Origin: an uncultured Clostridia bacterium
Lineage (GTDB): Bacteria; Bacillota; Clostridia; TANB77; CAG-508
Assembly (NCBI GenBank): GCA_947629965.1
Contig: CANRFS010000029.1
Location: 1 to 12,153, forward strand
Length of the DNA: 12,153 nucleotides
Direction: 5' to 3'
The translations under genes were made by a program, and so were the position numbers. Positions 1-6,943 of this stretch are shown in pieces (positions within the stretch are counted from its first letter, which is position 1; the number at the start of each line of letters is the position of its first letter). A model generated the notes under the pieces. It worked only from the letters and a program-made list of their open reading frames with translations. It was not told the DNA's origin and did no database searches.

Positions 1-778
1 ATCTACTCCATCATCTCCAACTATTCCACCCCATAAAGTATTATCTAAATCTAAAACAAAAGCTTTTTTATTTTTTCCATATATAGATTTTATAATATTA
101 GCTATATTAAATGATAAATATGGTATTGCTGGTACTTCCATAGCGTATTTATACATATGCCAATAAAATTGGTTAGCCCATTTATCTAATCCATAGCATG
201 ATGATACATAATTAATATCATTTATAAAAAAGTTTTTGTTACTGTTTGCATAATCATAAAACTTTTGATTTAATCTCGTAATAAAATTTATTTTTCCATG
301 AATATCACTTGCATCCTTATTACCTAGCAATCTATAATATGGATATTCAAAATTATTTTGAATAATTGTACTATTAAATTTAGAAAATAATTTATCCCAC
401 ATTTTTTTGAATTTTTCATATTCACTACCGAAGCATATCATTTATTGTTTTTTCATCATCATACATTGTAGGAAATTGAATAATATTTCTATTAGTAGTG
501 TGAATGTAAATTATATCAGGATTAAAATTATCTAATTCTTCATTTCCAAACATAGCATCTTCATAAAACTTGTTATATTCAGATTCATAAAAATTAGGTT
601 TTATTCCATTGTTTAATAAAAATATTTCTAACATATTTTTAATTTCGCTAGTTGTAGAACCACCTAAAATAGCTATATTTTTTTCAAGTAAATTTGGATT
701 TAATAATAATTGTTTTTTTATTTTTTTCTTATTTTTTATTAAATAATTAACATCAAATGGATATTCTAATTCTTTCAT
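1..778 (-). CDS. FkbH-like HAD-family protein, partial at the left edge, needing a +1 frameshift
   Basis: Reading leftward from ATG 776-778 (GGAGTGA ribosome site at 783-789), the first frame gives 117 codons and stops at 425-427 (TAG). The frame one base on continues open from 429 to the window edge, giving a composite of at least 259 residues. The N-terminal part carries the IAILGGSTT segment and the joined part carries EYEKFKKMWDKL. Residues 243-249 are DLDNTLW followed by GGIVGDDG, which is HAD motif I in the form typical of FkbH-like proteins. Family members are usually above 500 residues, so about half lies outside the window. FkbH-type enzymes load a three-carbon unit from a phosphoglycerate onto an acyl carrier protein; in surface-polymer loci the substrate is usually unknown. 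Skipping C430 in CTT CGG TAG restores the frame and the expected spacing. The adjacent SGNH gene suggests a surface acyl-modification role (inference). Family call is firm, substrate is not. Confidence 0.87.
427..433 (-). other. Candidate programmed +1 frameshift site CTT CGG T in the fkbH-like gene
   Basis: On the minus strand the zero-frame codons are ATG CTT CGG TAG TGA, so two adjacent stops follow the CGG. Reading CTT, skipping the C at 430 and continuing GGT AGT GAA gives the in-family sequence L-G-S-E-Y-E-K-F. A leucyl-tRNA moving from CTU to TTC is the same kind of step as in prfB (CUU U to UUU). No Shine-Dalgarno-like sequence is visible just upstream. It is not in a homopolymer. The same hexamer occurs at the tagG break. 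Confidence 0.72.
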
Positions 779-842
779 TTTATCACTCCAAAATTTATAT
801 TATTAAATAGTAAAATATATTATAATAATCTATAAAACAGCT

Positions 843-877
843 TGATTATATTTTAAATGACATAAATTGTCAATCTG
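843..877. repeat. 35-bp direct repeat, copy 1 (promoter element)
   Basis: This stretch matches 1973-2007 at 33 of 35 positions, differing only at 853 and 857. It contains the whole -35 to -10 promoter and the inverted repeat. The two copies lie in the same orientation 1130 bp apart and bracket the SGNH gene. Confidence 0.9.
845..873 (-). promoter_or_regulatory. Sigma-A promoter for the fkbH-like gene
   Basis: On the minus strand TTGACA (873-868) and TATAAT (850-845) are separated by exactly 17 bases, a perfect match to the vegetative consensus. The -10 ends 66 bases before the ATG at 778. The -35 overlaps the TGA stop of the upstream SGNH gene (870-872). An inverted repeat TGACA-TAAAT-TGTCA (858-872) covers the -35 edge and could be an operator, though no regulator is identified. 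Confidence 0.85.
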
Positions 878-1913
878 GATTTAAATAATCGGTTAATAAA
901 TTTTCAAAATCTTTTTTCGTTTTTTCTTTAAAAGATTCCTTAAATCTTTTATACTCGCTATCCCAAGTGCTATAATTTGGATCGCCTTTATGGTTTGGTA
1001 AATCATAATGTTCATTTAGATATTTAGATAAATATAAAGTATATTTAGTTGCGCCATATACATTTAAATGAGTATTATTATATAGTTCTTTAGAAAAATC
1101 TATTTTAAAATCATCTAAAGTATTAAAATTGATAATATTGAATCCTTCATCTTCTACAATTGAAATTGCATCTTTTAATCTACCTATACTAGTTGCATCA
1201 TATTTCTTTGTAGGAATTACAAATAAAACGTTTATATCATTGGATTTAATATAATCAAGTAAATCCAATAATGCAGCTTCATTTTCTTCTGGTAATTCAA
1301 GAGCATCTATTGTCCAGTCATCTGGCTTTTTGGAAGCAATTTTAGCTTGAGTATCACCAAAAATATAGCCTTTATATTGATCTGGATTTCCTAAAAAATC
1401 CATGCTAGTTATGTCTTTCCAACGGTTATGATAAACAAAAAAACTAAAGTAATAATTAATATAATCGCTTTTATCAGTATCTGTATAACTTAATAAATCA
1501 TTAATAGCATCTATTCTATTTTTAGAAAATTTTAAATTATCTGTACTTCGTCTAATAACTGCATCCGTAAATTCTTCTTTAAAATCGAATGATACTCTAC
1601 TTATATCAATAATATATAGTGAAGGTTCCTGGTATTTTTTTGTTTCTTCCAAAATGTATTTTATTATTGGAAATGGTTGTGCCCCTGCACTAAAACTTCC
1701 AGTTGTAAATCCATATAAATCATAGGCTAATACAGTATTAAAGTGCATGTAAAAATTACTAGCTCCCGTATAGATAATATCTAAAGAGTTTTTGGGTTCA
1801 GTATATGCTGTATATGCAAAATGTTCTTTTTTTATCCATAGTAGATTAAAAATAATTTGCCATAATATACAAAAAATAATTAAGAATATTAAACATTTAA
1901 TGAGCTTTTTCAA
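870..1913 (-). CDS. SGNH-hydrolase/DltD-like membrane-anchored protein
   Basis: A 347-residue protein with one N-terminal membrane segment (about residues 4-27) and an otherwise soluble, presumably extracytoplasmic domain. YTGASNFYM (48-56) places Ser52 in a GxS-type block I. NNTHLNVYGA (279-288) near the C-terminus resembles the D-x-x-H-L-N block that supplies the catalytic His (His282), but Asn279 stands where Asp is usual. The architecture resembles DltD and the SGNH partners of MBOAT acyltransferases, which help move acyl groups onto cell-surface polymers. Start is TTG at 1911-1913, chosen for the AGGAGG at 1923-1928 nine bases upstream; no better ATG lies nearby. Its TGA stop lies inside the promoter of the next gene. 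It is followed by the fkbH-like gene, so an acyl-decoration pair is plausible. Fold-class confidence is moderate, substrate unknown; it might be non-catalytic. Confidence 0.75.
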   Translation of the reverse strand: MKKLIKCLIFLIIFCILWQIIFNLLWIKKEHFAYTAYTEPKNSLDIIYTGASNFYMHFNTVLAYDLYGFTTGSFSAGAQPFPIIKYILEETKKYQEPSLYIIDISRVSFDFKEEFTDAVIRRSTDNLKFSKNRIDAINDLLSYTDTDKSDYINYYFSFFVYHNRWKDITSMDFLGNPDQYKGYIFGDTQAKIASKKPDDWTIDALELPEENEAALLDLLDYIKSNDINVLFVIPTKKYDATSIGRLKDAISIVEDEGFNIINFNTLDDFKIDFSKELYNNTHLNVYGATKYTLYLSKYLNEHYDLPNHKGDPNYSTWDSEYKRFKESFKEKTKKDFENLLTDYLNPD

Positions 1914-1972
1914 CCTATTTTGCCTCCTAAAATTTATAAATACTATTTTTCATCATGTAATATGAAACAAAA

Positions 1973-2007
1973 TGATTATATTGTAAGTGACATAAATTGT
2001 CAATCTG
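1973..2007. repeat. 35-bp direct repeat, copy 2 (promoter element)
   Basis: Second copy of the element at 843-877, with 33 of 35 bases identical including both promoter hexamers, the spacer length and the TGACA-TAAAT-TGTCA inverted repeat (1988-2002). Confidence 0.9.
1975..2003 (-). promoter_or_regulatory. Sigma-A promoter for the SGNH-like gene
   Basis: Minus-strand TTGACA (2003-1998), 17-base spacer and TATAAT (1980-1975): perfect consensus. The -10 ends 61 bases before the TTG start at 1913. The bases after the -10, TATAATCATTT, also occur after the plus-strand promoter at 7738-7766. Confidence 0.87.
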
Positions 2008-2052
2008 TTTTTTAGTAATTGGAATTTTTTTAAGAACTTTAATAAATTATAA

Positions 2053-2082
2053 TTAACGTAATTTAATAATGTATCTGATAAT
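2053..2082 (+). promoter_or_regulatory. Possible weak promoter for the tagB-to-tagH operon
   Basis: The divergent region 2008-2160 must hold the promoter of the plus-strand operon. The best pair I see is TTAACG (2053-2058) and GATAAT (2077-2082) with an 18-base spacer. An alternative is TTGCAT (2103-2108) with TAAAAT (2126-2131) at 17 bases. Both are far from consensus, unlike the other promoters here, so placement is uncertain. Confidence 0.3.
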
Positions 2083-2160
2083 AGAAAAAGATTTAATTAA
2101 TGTTGCATAAAAAAAATATTAATGTTAAAATAATTGTATATTTATGTAAGGATTTGAGAT

Positions 2161-3354
2161 ATGAAAAAATTGCGTACTAAAATTTTAAGAATGATTATTT
2201 ATATTGGAAAGTGGCTACTTAATATAATATATTTTTTTATCAAAATGTGTCCTACTAAAAATAAAGTTGTAATGCTAAGTAGACAATCTAATAAACCAAG
2301 TATAGATTTTTTATTAATACAAAATGAAATATCAAAAAGAGCTGAAAACGTGGAAGTTAAAGTTTTATGCAAAGTATTAAAAAAGGGGTTTATAGATAGA
2401 ATAAATTATAGTTTTTATATATTGAAATGTATGTATCATATAGCTACTGCAAAGGTTTGTATATTAGATGGATATCAAATACCAATTAGTATATTGAAAC
2501 ATAAAAAGAACTTAGAGATAATTCAAATTTGGCATGCTTCAGGAGCAATTAAAAAATTTGGCTATCAATCTTTAAACAAAAAAGAGGGAAGAGGAAAAGA
2601 AATTGCAAAAATTATGAATATGCACAAAAATTATTCTCACGTAATGGCCCCAAGTAGTACAACAGCAAAATTTTATGCAGAAGCTTTTGATGTTGATATA
2701 GATAAAATTTTCATAAATGGATTACCAAGATTAGATTACATCTTAAGCAAAGAATTAGGGAAAGAAAAGCTAGAGGAATTTTATAATGAATATACACAAT
2801 TTAAAAATAAAAAAACTATTTTATATATTCCGACTTATAGAAAAAGTTGTGATTGTAGCGATATTATTAATAAAATAGCATCAAATATAAATTTTGAAAA
2901 ATACAATTTAATAATAAAACTACATCCATTAGATAAAAGTAACGAAATAAATGAATACAAAGTAGATAAAAAATATAATACTTTTGATTTATTAAAAATA
3001 GCAGATTATATTATAACTGATTATTCAGCTGTTGCATTTGAAGCTAGTGTATTAAATAAACCATTATATTTTTATGTATATGATATAAATGAATATAAAG
3101 AAGCAAGAGGATTGAATGTAGATTTGTTAAAAGAAATGAATAATTCTACTAGCACAAATATAAATGAAATAATTGAATCAATAGAAAATAATCAGTACGA
3201 CTACAAAGAATTGGAAACGTTTAGAAAAAAATATGTAGAAAATTGTTCTTGCAATAATACGGAAAGATTAATAGATTTCGTATTAAAATTCGTAAATAAG
3301 GATGTAAATAATGAGAAAAATAAAAATATGGTTAACGAATATAGCAAAAAATAA
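2161..3354 (+). CDS. TagB-like CDP-glycerol:polyol-phosphate glycerophosphotransferase
   Basis: A 397-residue member of the CDP-glycerol glycerophosphotransferase family (PF04464 type), which transfers a polyol phosphate from its CDP donor to a lipid-linked acceptor at the cytoplasmic membrane face. Landmarks in order: hydrophobic/basic N-terminus (about 10-28) suited to membrane association, IWHASG (123-128, the family WH-A/G-T block), IPTYRK (223-228), KLHP (253-256, the second conserved His), and ITDYSAVAFE (285-294). Length and the WHASG variant fit the primase class (TagB/TarB, about 380 residues) better than the polymerase class. AAGGA at 2148-2152 supports the ATG. It is first in the operon and overlaps the next gene by 44 bases. 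Family is secure; primase role and donor (glycerol versus ribitol) are inferred. Confidence 0.85.
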   Translation: MKKLRTKILRMIIYIGKWLLNIIYFFIKMCPTKNKVVMLSRQSNKPSIDFLLIQNEISKRAENVEVKVLCKVLKKGFIDRINYSFYILKCMYHIATAKVCILDGYQIPISILKHKKNLEIIQIWHASGAIKKFGYQSLNKKEGRGKEIAKIMNMHKNYSHVMAPSSTTAKFYAEAFDVDIDKIFINGLPRLDYILSKELGKEKLEEFYNEYTQFKNKKTILYIPTYRKSCDCSDIINKIASNINFEKYNLIIKLHPLDKSNEINEYKVDKKYNTFDLLKIADYIITDYSAVAFEASVLNKPLYFYVYDINEYKEARGLNVDLLKEMNNSTSTNINEIIESIENNQYDYKELETFRKKYVENCSCNNTERLIDFVLKFVNKDVNNEKNKNMVNEYSKK

Positions 3355-4567
3355 CTTAATATTTAGGAAAATATCAAGAAAATTATTATATATATTTAGA
3401 TTTATAAGATTTAAAATCAGAGGATTAGGACAAAAAGTAGATGATAAAATAATTTTATTTAGTTCATTTAATGGAAAATCTTATACAGATAGCCCTAAAG
3501 CAATATATAAATATATGAAAGATAACGAAAAATATAGTGAATATAAATTCGTTTGGGCATTTAAGGAACCAGAAAAATATAAATATTTAGAAGAAAATAA
3601 AAATACCAAGGTTATAAAGCAAGGCACAAGAGAATATGAAAAGTATTTGTCAAAAGCAAAATACTGGATTTTTAATTATAGAGCAGCAGACCATCAATAT
3701 CCAAAGAAAAATCAAATATTTTTACAATGTTGGCATGGAACACCATTAAAAAGATTGGGATATGATATAGAAAATTCTGATAATATATTGAATACCAAAA
3801 AAGAAATAAGATATAAATATAAAACAGATGCAAAAAAATTTAGATTTTTATTATCACCTTCAAAATTTGCAACAGAAAAATTTATTTCAGCTTGGAATCT
3901 AAAAGAAGTAAAAAAAGAAAACTGTGTAGTAGAAGAAGGATATCCTAGAAATGATTTTTTAATTAATTATACTAGTGATGATGTAAAGCTAATAAAAGAG
4001 AAATTAGGAATAAGCAATGTAAATAAAAAAATAATATTATATGCTCCAACTTGGAGGGACAATCAGCATACTTCAGGAATTGGGTATACATACAAAACAG
4101 AAATAGATTTTGATAATTTACAAAAAGAATTAGGACAAGATTATATAATATTATTCAGAGCTCATTATTTAGTAGCAAATACTTTTGACTTTAAAAGATA
4201 TGAAGGTTTTATATATGATGTTTCTAATATAGACGATGTAAATGAATTATATATAATTTCGGATATATTAATAACAGACTATTCAAGTGTATTTTTTGAT
4301 TATGCAAATTTAAAAAGACCAATTATTTACTATATGTATGACTTAGACAAATACAAAGATGATATGAGAGGATTTTACATAGATTTAAATGAATTGCCAG
4401 GAAATATTGTAAAAACAAAGGAAGCATTAATTAAAGAAGTAAAAGATGTGAGTAATAATTTTGCATGTAACGAAAAATATAAGAAATTTAATGAGAAATA
4501 TAATTATTTGGATGACGGAAATGCCAGCAGAAGAGTTGTAGGAAAGGTTATATTAAATGAAAGATAA
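3311..4567 (+). CDS. TagF/TarL-like poly(polyol phosphate) transferase
   Basis: A 418-residue CDP-polyol phosphotransferase. It has the full polymerase-type motif series: CWHGTPLKRLG (140-150), YAPTWRD (244-250), FRAHY (282-286, second catalytic-type His at 285), and ISDILITDYSSVFFDYA (316-332), then the YDLDKYKDDMRGFY block (343-356). These match the catalytic region of TagF, TarF and TarL, which add glycerol or ribitol phosphate to the growing teichoic acid chain. It lacks the long N-terminal domain of TagF. The start at 3311 has AAGGA at 3298-3302; the gene overlaps tagB by 44 bases, so translation may be coupled. With tarI-tarJ downstream a ribitol-phosphate polymerase (TarL-like) is attractive, but sequence alone does not decide between glycerol and ribitol. 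Confidence 0.87.
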   Translation: MRKIKIWLTNIAKNNLIFRKISRKLLYIFRFIRFKIRGLGQKVDDKIILFSSFNGKSYTDSPKAIYKYMKDNEKYSEYKFVWAFKEPEKYKYLEENKNTKVIKQGTREYEKYLSKAKYWIFNYRAADHQYPKKNQIFLQCWHGTPLKRLGYDIENSDNILNTKKEIRYKYKTDAKKFRFLLSPSKFATEKFISAWNLKEVKKENCVVEEGYPRNDFLINYTSDDVKLIKEKLGISNVNKKIILYAPTWRDNQHTSGIGYTYKTEIDFDNLQKELGQDYIILFRAHYLVANTFDFKRYEGFIYDVSNIDDVNELYIISDILITDYSSVFFDYANLKRPIIYYMYDLDKYKDDMRGFYIDLNELPGNIVKTKEALIKEVKDVSNNFACNEKYKKFNEKYNYLDDGNASRRVVGKVILNER

Positions 4568-5600
4568 AAAAACAGATAGAACTAAAGCTAATTGTGATAC
4601 TACGTTGACTAAAAAAGAGAGAAATTATTGGCTAGATAATACAAAGTTTTTATTAATAGTTTTAGTAGTTCTTGGACATTTTATAAGTAGCTTTAGAAAA
4701 TATAATATGGTTAACTATACATATTCTTTTATTTTTATATTTCACATGCCATTATTTATTTTTATTACAGGCTTTTTTTCAAAAAATATTGTGACTAAAA
4801 ATAGAAATAAAATATTAAATTATATTGTACTATATTTAATAATGCAAAGTATAGAACTTATAATTACAAAAGCAAAATTTACTATAGTAAAACCAGCATA
4901 TACTCTTTGGTATATACAATCAATTATTATTTATAATTTATTAGTACCTATAATTCATAAAATGAAACCTATATCTGCATGTATATTGGCTTTTATTATA
5001 GGATTAATAATTGGGTTTGACAATAATGCAAATACAATAGCAAGTTTATCAAGAACATTTGTAATGCTACCATTTTTTGTAATGGGATATTTCATGAGTG
5101 AAGAAATGTTAAATAAAATAAAAAATAGAAGAAATATAATTTTGGCAATTATATTTTTAATATTATTAGCAATAAGTATACCATATATTATAGGAAAACC
5201 AATAAAAATGCCAAGAAATTTATTGCTGGCGCAAACATCATATTCAAATATGAAATTAGGCAAAATGGGAATACTTTATAGAACATTTTGGTATGTACTT
5301 GCTACAATTACTTCTTTATCTATATTATTGATCGTTCCAAAAAAGAAATTGCCTATAATTTCTAAATTTGGAACAAGAACATTGCAAGTTTATTGCTTAC
5401 ATAGTATAATATGTTTGTTATTAAAGAACACAGAGTTATATGCAAAAATAGACACAAGGTTAGAATTAATTTGTTTAGGAATAAGCGCAATAATAGTCGC
5501 AACAATTCTTTCATTTAAAATATTCTCGTATCCATTTGATTTTATAATGAGTAGGAAATTTAAAATAATTAATAAAGAAATAAATGAAAGTAAAGCTTAG
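4557..5600 (+). CDS. Family 3 membrane acyltransferase (surface polymer O-acyltransferase)
   Basis: A 347-residue polytopic membrane protein of the acyltransferase family 3 type, closest in look to the fucose-4-O-acetylase/NolL-like branch. Key signs are RNYWLDNTKFLL (22-33) with a conserved Asp/Lys before the first helix, VVLGHF (37-42) with the family histidine His41, and IFHMPLFIFITGFF (61-74). About ten hydrophobic segments follow. Such proteins move acetyl or other acyl groups from the cytoplasm onto glycans or polyols outside. The start is ATG 4557 with AGGAAAGG at 4540-4547; it overlaps the upstream gene by 11 bases, so it is co-translated with the polymerase. Role in decorating this polymer is inferred from position; acceptor and acyl group are unknown. 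Confidence 0.85.
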   Translation: MKDKKTDRTKANCDTTLTKKERNYWLDNTKFLLIVLVVLGHFISSFRKYNMVNYTYSFIFIFHMPLFIFITGFFSKNIVTKNRNKILNYIVLYLIMQSIELIITKAKFTIVKPAYTLWYIQSIIIYNLLVPIIHKMKPISACILAFIIGLIIGFDNNANTIASLSRTFVMLPFFVMGYFMSEEMLNKIKNRRNIILAIIFLILLAISIPYIIGKPIKMPRNLLLAQTSYSNMKLGKMGILYRTFWYVLATITSLSILLIVPKKKLPIISKFGTRTLQVYCLHSIICLLLKNTELYAKIDTRLELICLGISAIIVATILSFKIFSYPFDFIMSRKFKIINKEINESKA

Positions 5601-5654
5601 AGAAATTATTAAAATAATAGAGTTATTATAACTATATGCAGAAAGGAATTTATT

Positions 5655-6098
5655 ATGAAAAGAGTACTAACTTATGGAACATTTGATTTATTACATTATG
5701 GACATATAAGATTACTAAAAAGAGCAAAAGAACTTGGAGATTATCTTATTGTAGCTTTATCTACTGATGAATTTAATGAGATAAAAGGAAAAAAAGCATA
5801 TCATAATTATGAAACTAGAAAAAAAATGCTTGAAGCTATAAGGTATGTAGATTTAGTTATACCAGAAAATAATTGGGAACAAAAAATAGATGATGTTAAA
5901 GAATATAAGGTTGATATAACTGTAATGGGTGGAGATTGGGCAGGAAGTGATAAATTTGAATATCTAAAAGATTACTGTGAATTGATATATTTAGATAGGA
6001 CAGAAGGTATATCAACTACAAAGATAAAGGAAGACTTAAAATTGCAAGAACCTATAAATGGAATAGATCAAATACCAGAAATAAATAGTAAAAAATAA
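5655..6098 (+). CDS. tagD: Glycerol-3-phosphate cytidylyltransferase
   Basis: Makes CDP-glycerol from CTP and sn-glycerol-3-phosphate, the donor for the teichoic acid linkage unit or chain (tarD in ribitol-type systems). The 147-residue protein opens with TYGTFDLLHYGHIRLL, containing the nucleotide-binding HxGH signature (residues 14-17), and ends its catalytic domain with RTEGISTTKIK (115-125), the second cytidylyltransferase signature. ENNWEQK (71-77) and the VMGGDW segment (90-95) also match Bacillus TagD. It is about 18 residues longer than the 129-residue B. subtilis protein, the excess being a polar C-terminal tail. AAAGGAA at 5642-5648 supports the ATG. The 54-base gap upstream has no convincing promoter, and the next gene follows after 12 bases, so it belongs to the operon. 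Confidence 0.95.
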   Translation: MKRVLTYGTFDLLHYGHIRLLKRAKELGDYLIVALSTDEFNEIKGKKAYHNYETRKKMLEAIRYVDLVIPENNWEQKIDDVKEYKVDITVMGGDWAGSDKFEYLKDYCELIYLDRTEGISTTKIKEDLKLQEPINGIDQIPEINSKK

Positions 6099-6110
6099 AG
6101 GAGAAATATT

Positions 6111-6918
6111 GTGGGAACATTAAAAGAAATAGTACAAGATCATATAAAATATAGAAAACAGATTTTTAAACTTGCAAAAGCAGATTTAGTAAAAACGTAT
6201 AGAGGGGCTCTTCTTCGGATGGGCATGGGCAGTTATAAAACCAGTAGTTACAATCTTTGTTTATTGGTTTACTTTTGAAATAGGATTAAGAGCAGGAAAA
6301 AACGTAAGTGGATATCCATTCTTTTTGTGGCTTATTGCAAGTATTGTTCCATGGTTTTATATGGGAGATATGATAACAGGTGGTACGAACTGTATTAGAA
6401 AATATAGTTATTTAGTTACTAAGATGAAATTCCCTGTATCAACAATACCTACGTTTATAAGTATATCTAACATGATAATTAATATCATATTGTTAGGAAT
6501 TGTCATGATAATTTTTTGCTTATTCGGATTTACTCCAGACATATATATGCTGCAGCTTCCATTTTATTTGATATTGACATTCATATTTTTTACATTGTGG
6601 GCATTGTTTTCATCATTTATTGGAGCTATGAGTAAAGATTTTGTGAATTTTATAAAATCTTTTATAAAAGCTGTTTTCTGGTTATCGGGAATAATTTGGA
6701 ATCCAAATACAATATCTATTCCATGGCTTAAGAAATTTTTGAATTTAAATCCAATAACATTTTTAATAAATGGATATAGGAATTGTTTTATAAATAAAGT
6801 TTGGTTTTGGGAACAACCAAAAAGATTATTATACTTTTGCATAATTACAGTTATACTTTTTTTATTAGCATTATGGTCATACAAGAAATTAAGAAAAGAT
6901 ATTGCAGACGTATTGTAA
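6111..6918 (+). CDS. tagG: Teichoic acid ABC exporter permease TagG, needing a +1 frameshift
   Basis: Start GTG 6111 has AAAGGAG at 6097-6103. The first frame reads 35 codons ending KTYRGALL, meets CGG at 6216-6218, and would stop at 6276-6278 after 55 codons. Skipping C6216 gives GWAWAVIKPVVTIFVYW and an open frame to 6918. The joined product is 268 residues, normal for ABC-2 polysaccharide/teichoic acid permeases (TagG/Wzm). YRGALLGWAWAVIKP is the conserved amphipathic entry segment of this family with correct spacing, so exactly one extra base must be passed. About six membrane segments follow. With the ATPase downstream it exports the lipid-linked polymer. Because family sequence is kept on both sides, decay looks unlikely; programmed frameshifting or, less likely, an assembly error explains the break. 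Confidence 0.9.
6213..6219 (+). other. Candidate programmed +1 frameshift site CTT CGG A in tagG
   Basis: Zero-frame codons are GCT CTT CTT CGG ATG. The product needs CTT, skip C6216, then GGA TGG GCA, giving L-G-W-A. Post-shift frame runs to 6918. AGGGG at 6203-6207 lies five bases before the slippery CTT and resembles the internal Shine-Dalgarno stimulator of prfB, though spacing there is three. The hexamer CTTCGG is identical to the one at 428-433 (minus strand). Local G+C is well above the surroundings. Confidence 0.75.
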
Positions 6919-6943
6919 TTTAAATGATGAAAGGAATAAACAG

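Noticed and set aside
4955..5263. Minus-strand open frame of 102 codons
   Set aside because: Lies wholly antisense inside the acyltransferase gene, resembles no family I recognise and has no ribosome site.
5601..5654. Possible internal promoter upstream of tagD
   Set aside because: AT-rich but with no acceptable -35/-10 pair; only the tagD ribosome site is clear.
421..6219. The two frame breaks as plain sequencing or assembly errors, or as pseudogenes
   Set aside because: Neither is in a homopolymer, both share CTTCGG, both are exactly +1, family sequence is intact on both sides, and CGG is otherwise absent from the coding frames. Error cannot be fully excluded without reads.
6564..6884. 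Minus-strand open frame of 106 codons inside tagG
   Set aside because: Antisense shadow of the conserved permease frame, with no supporting signals.
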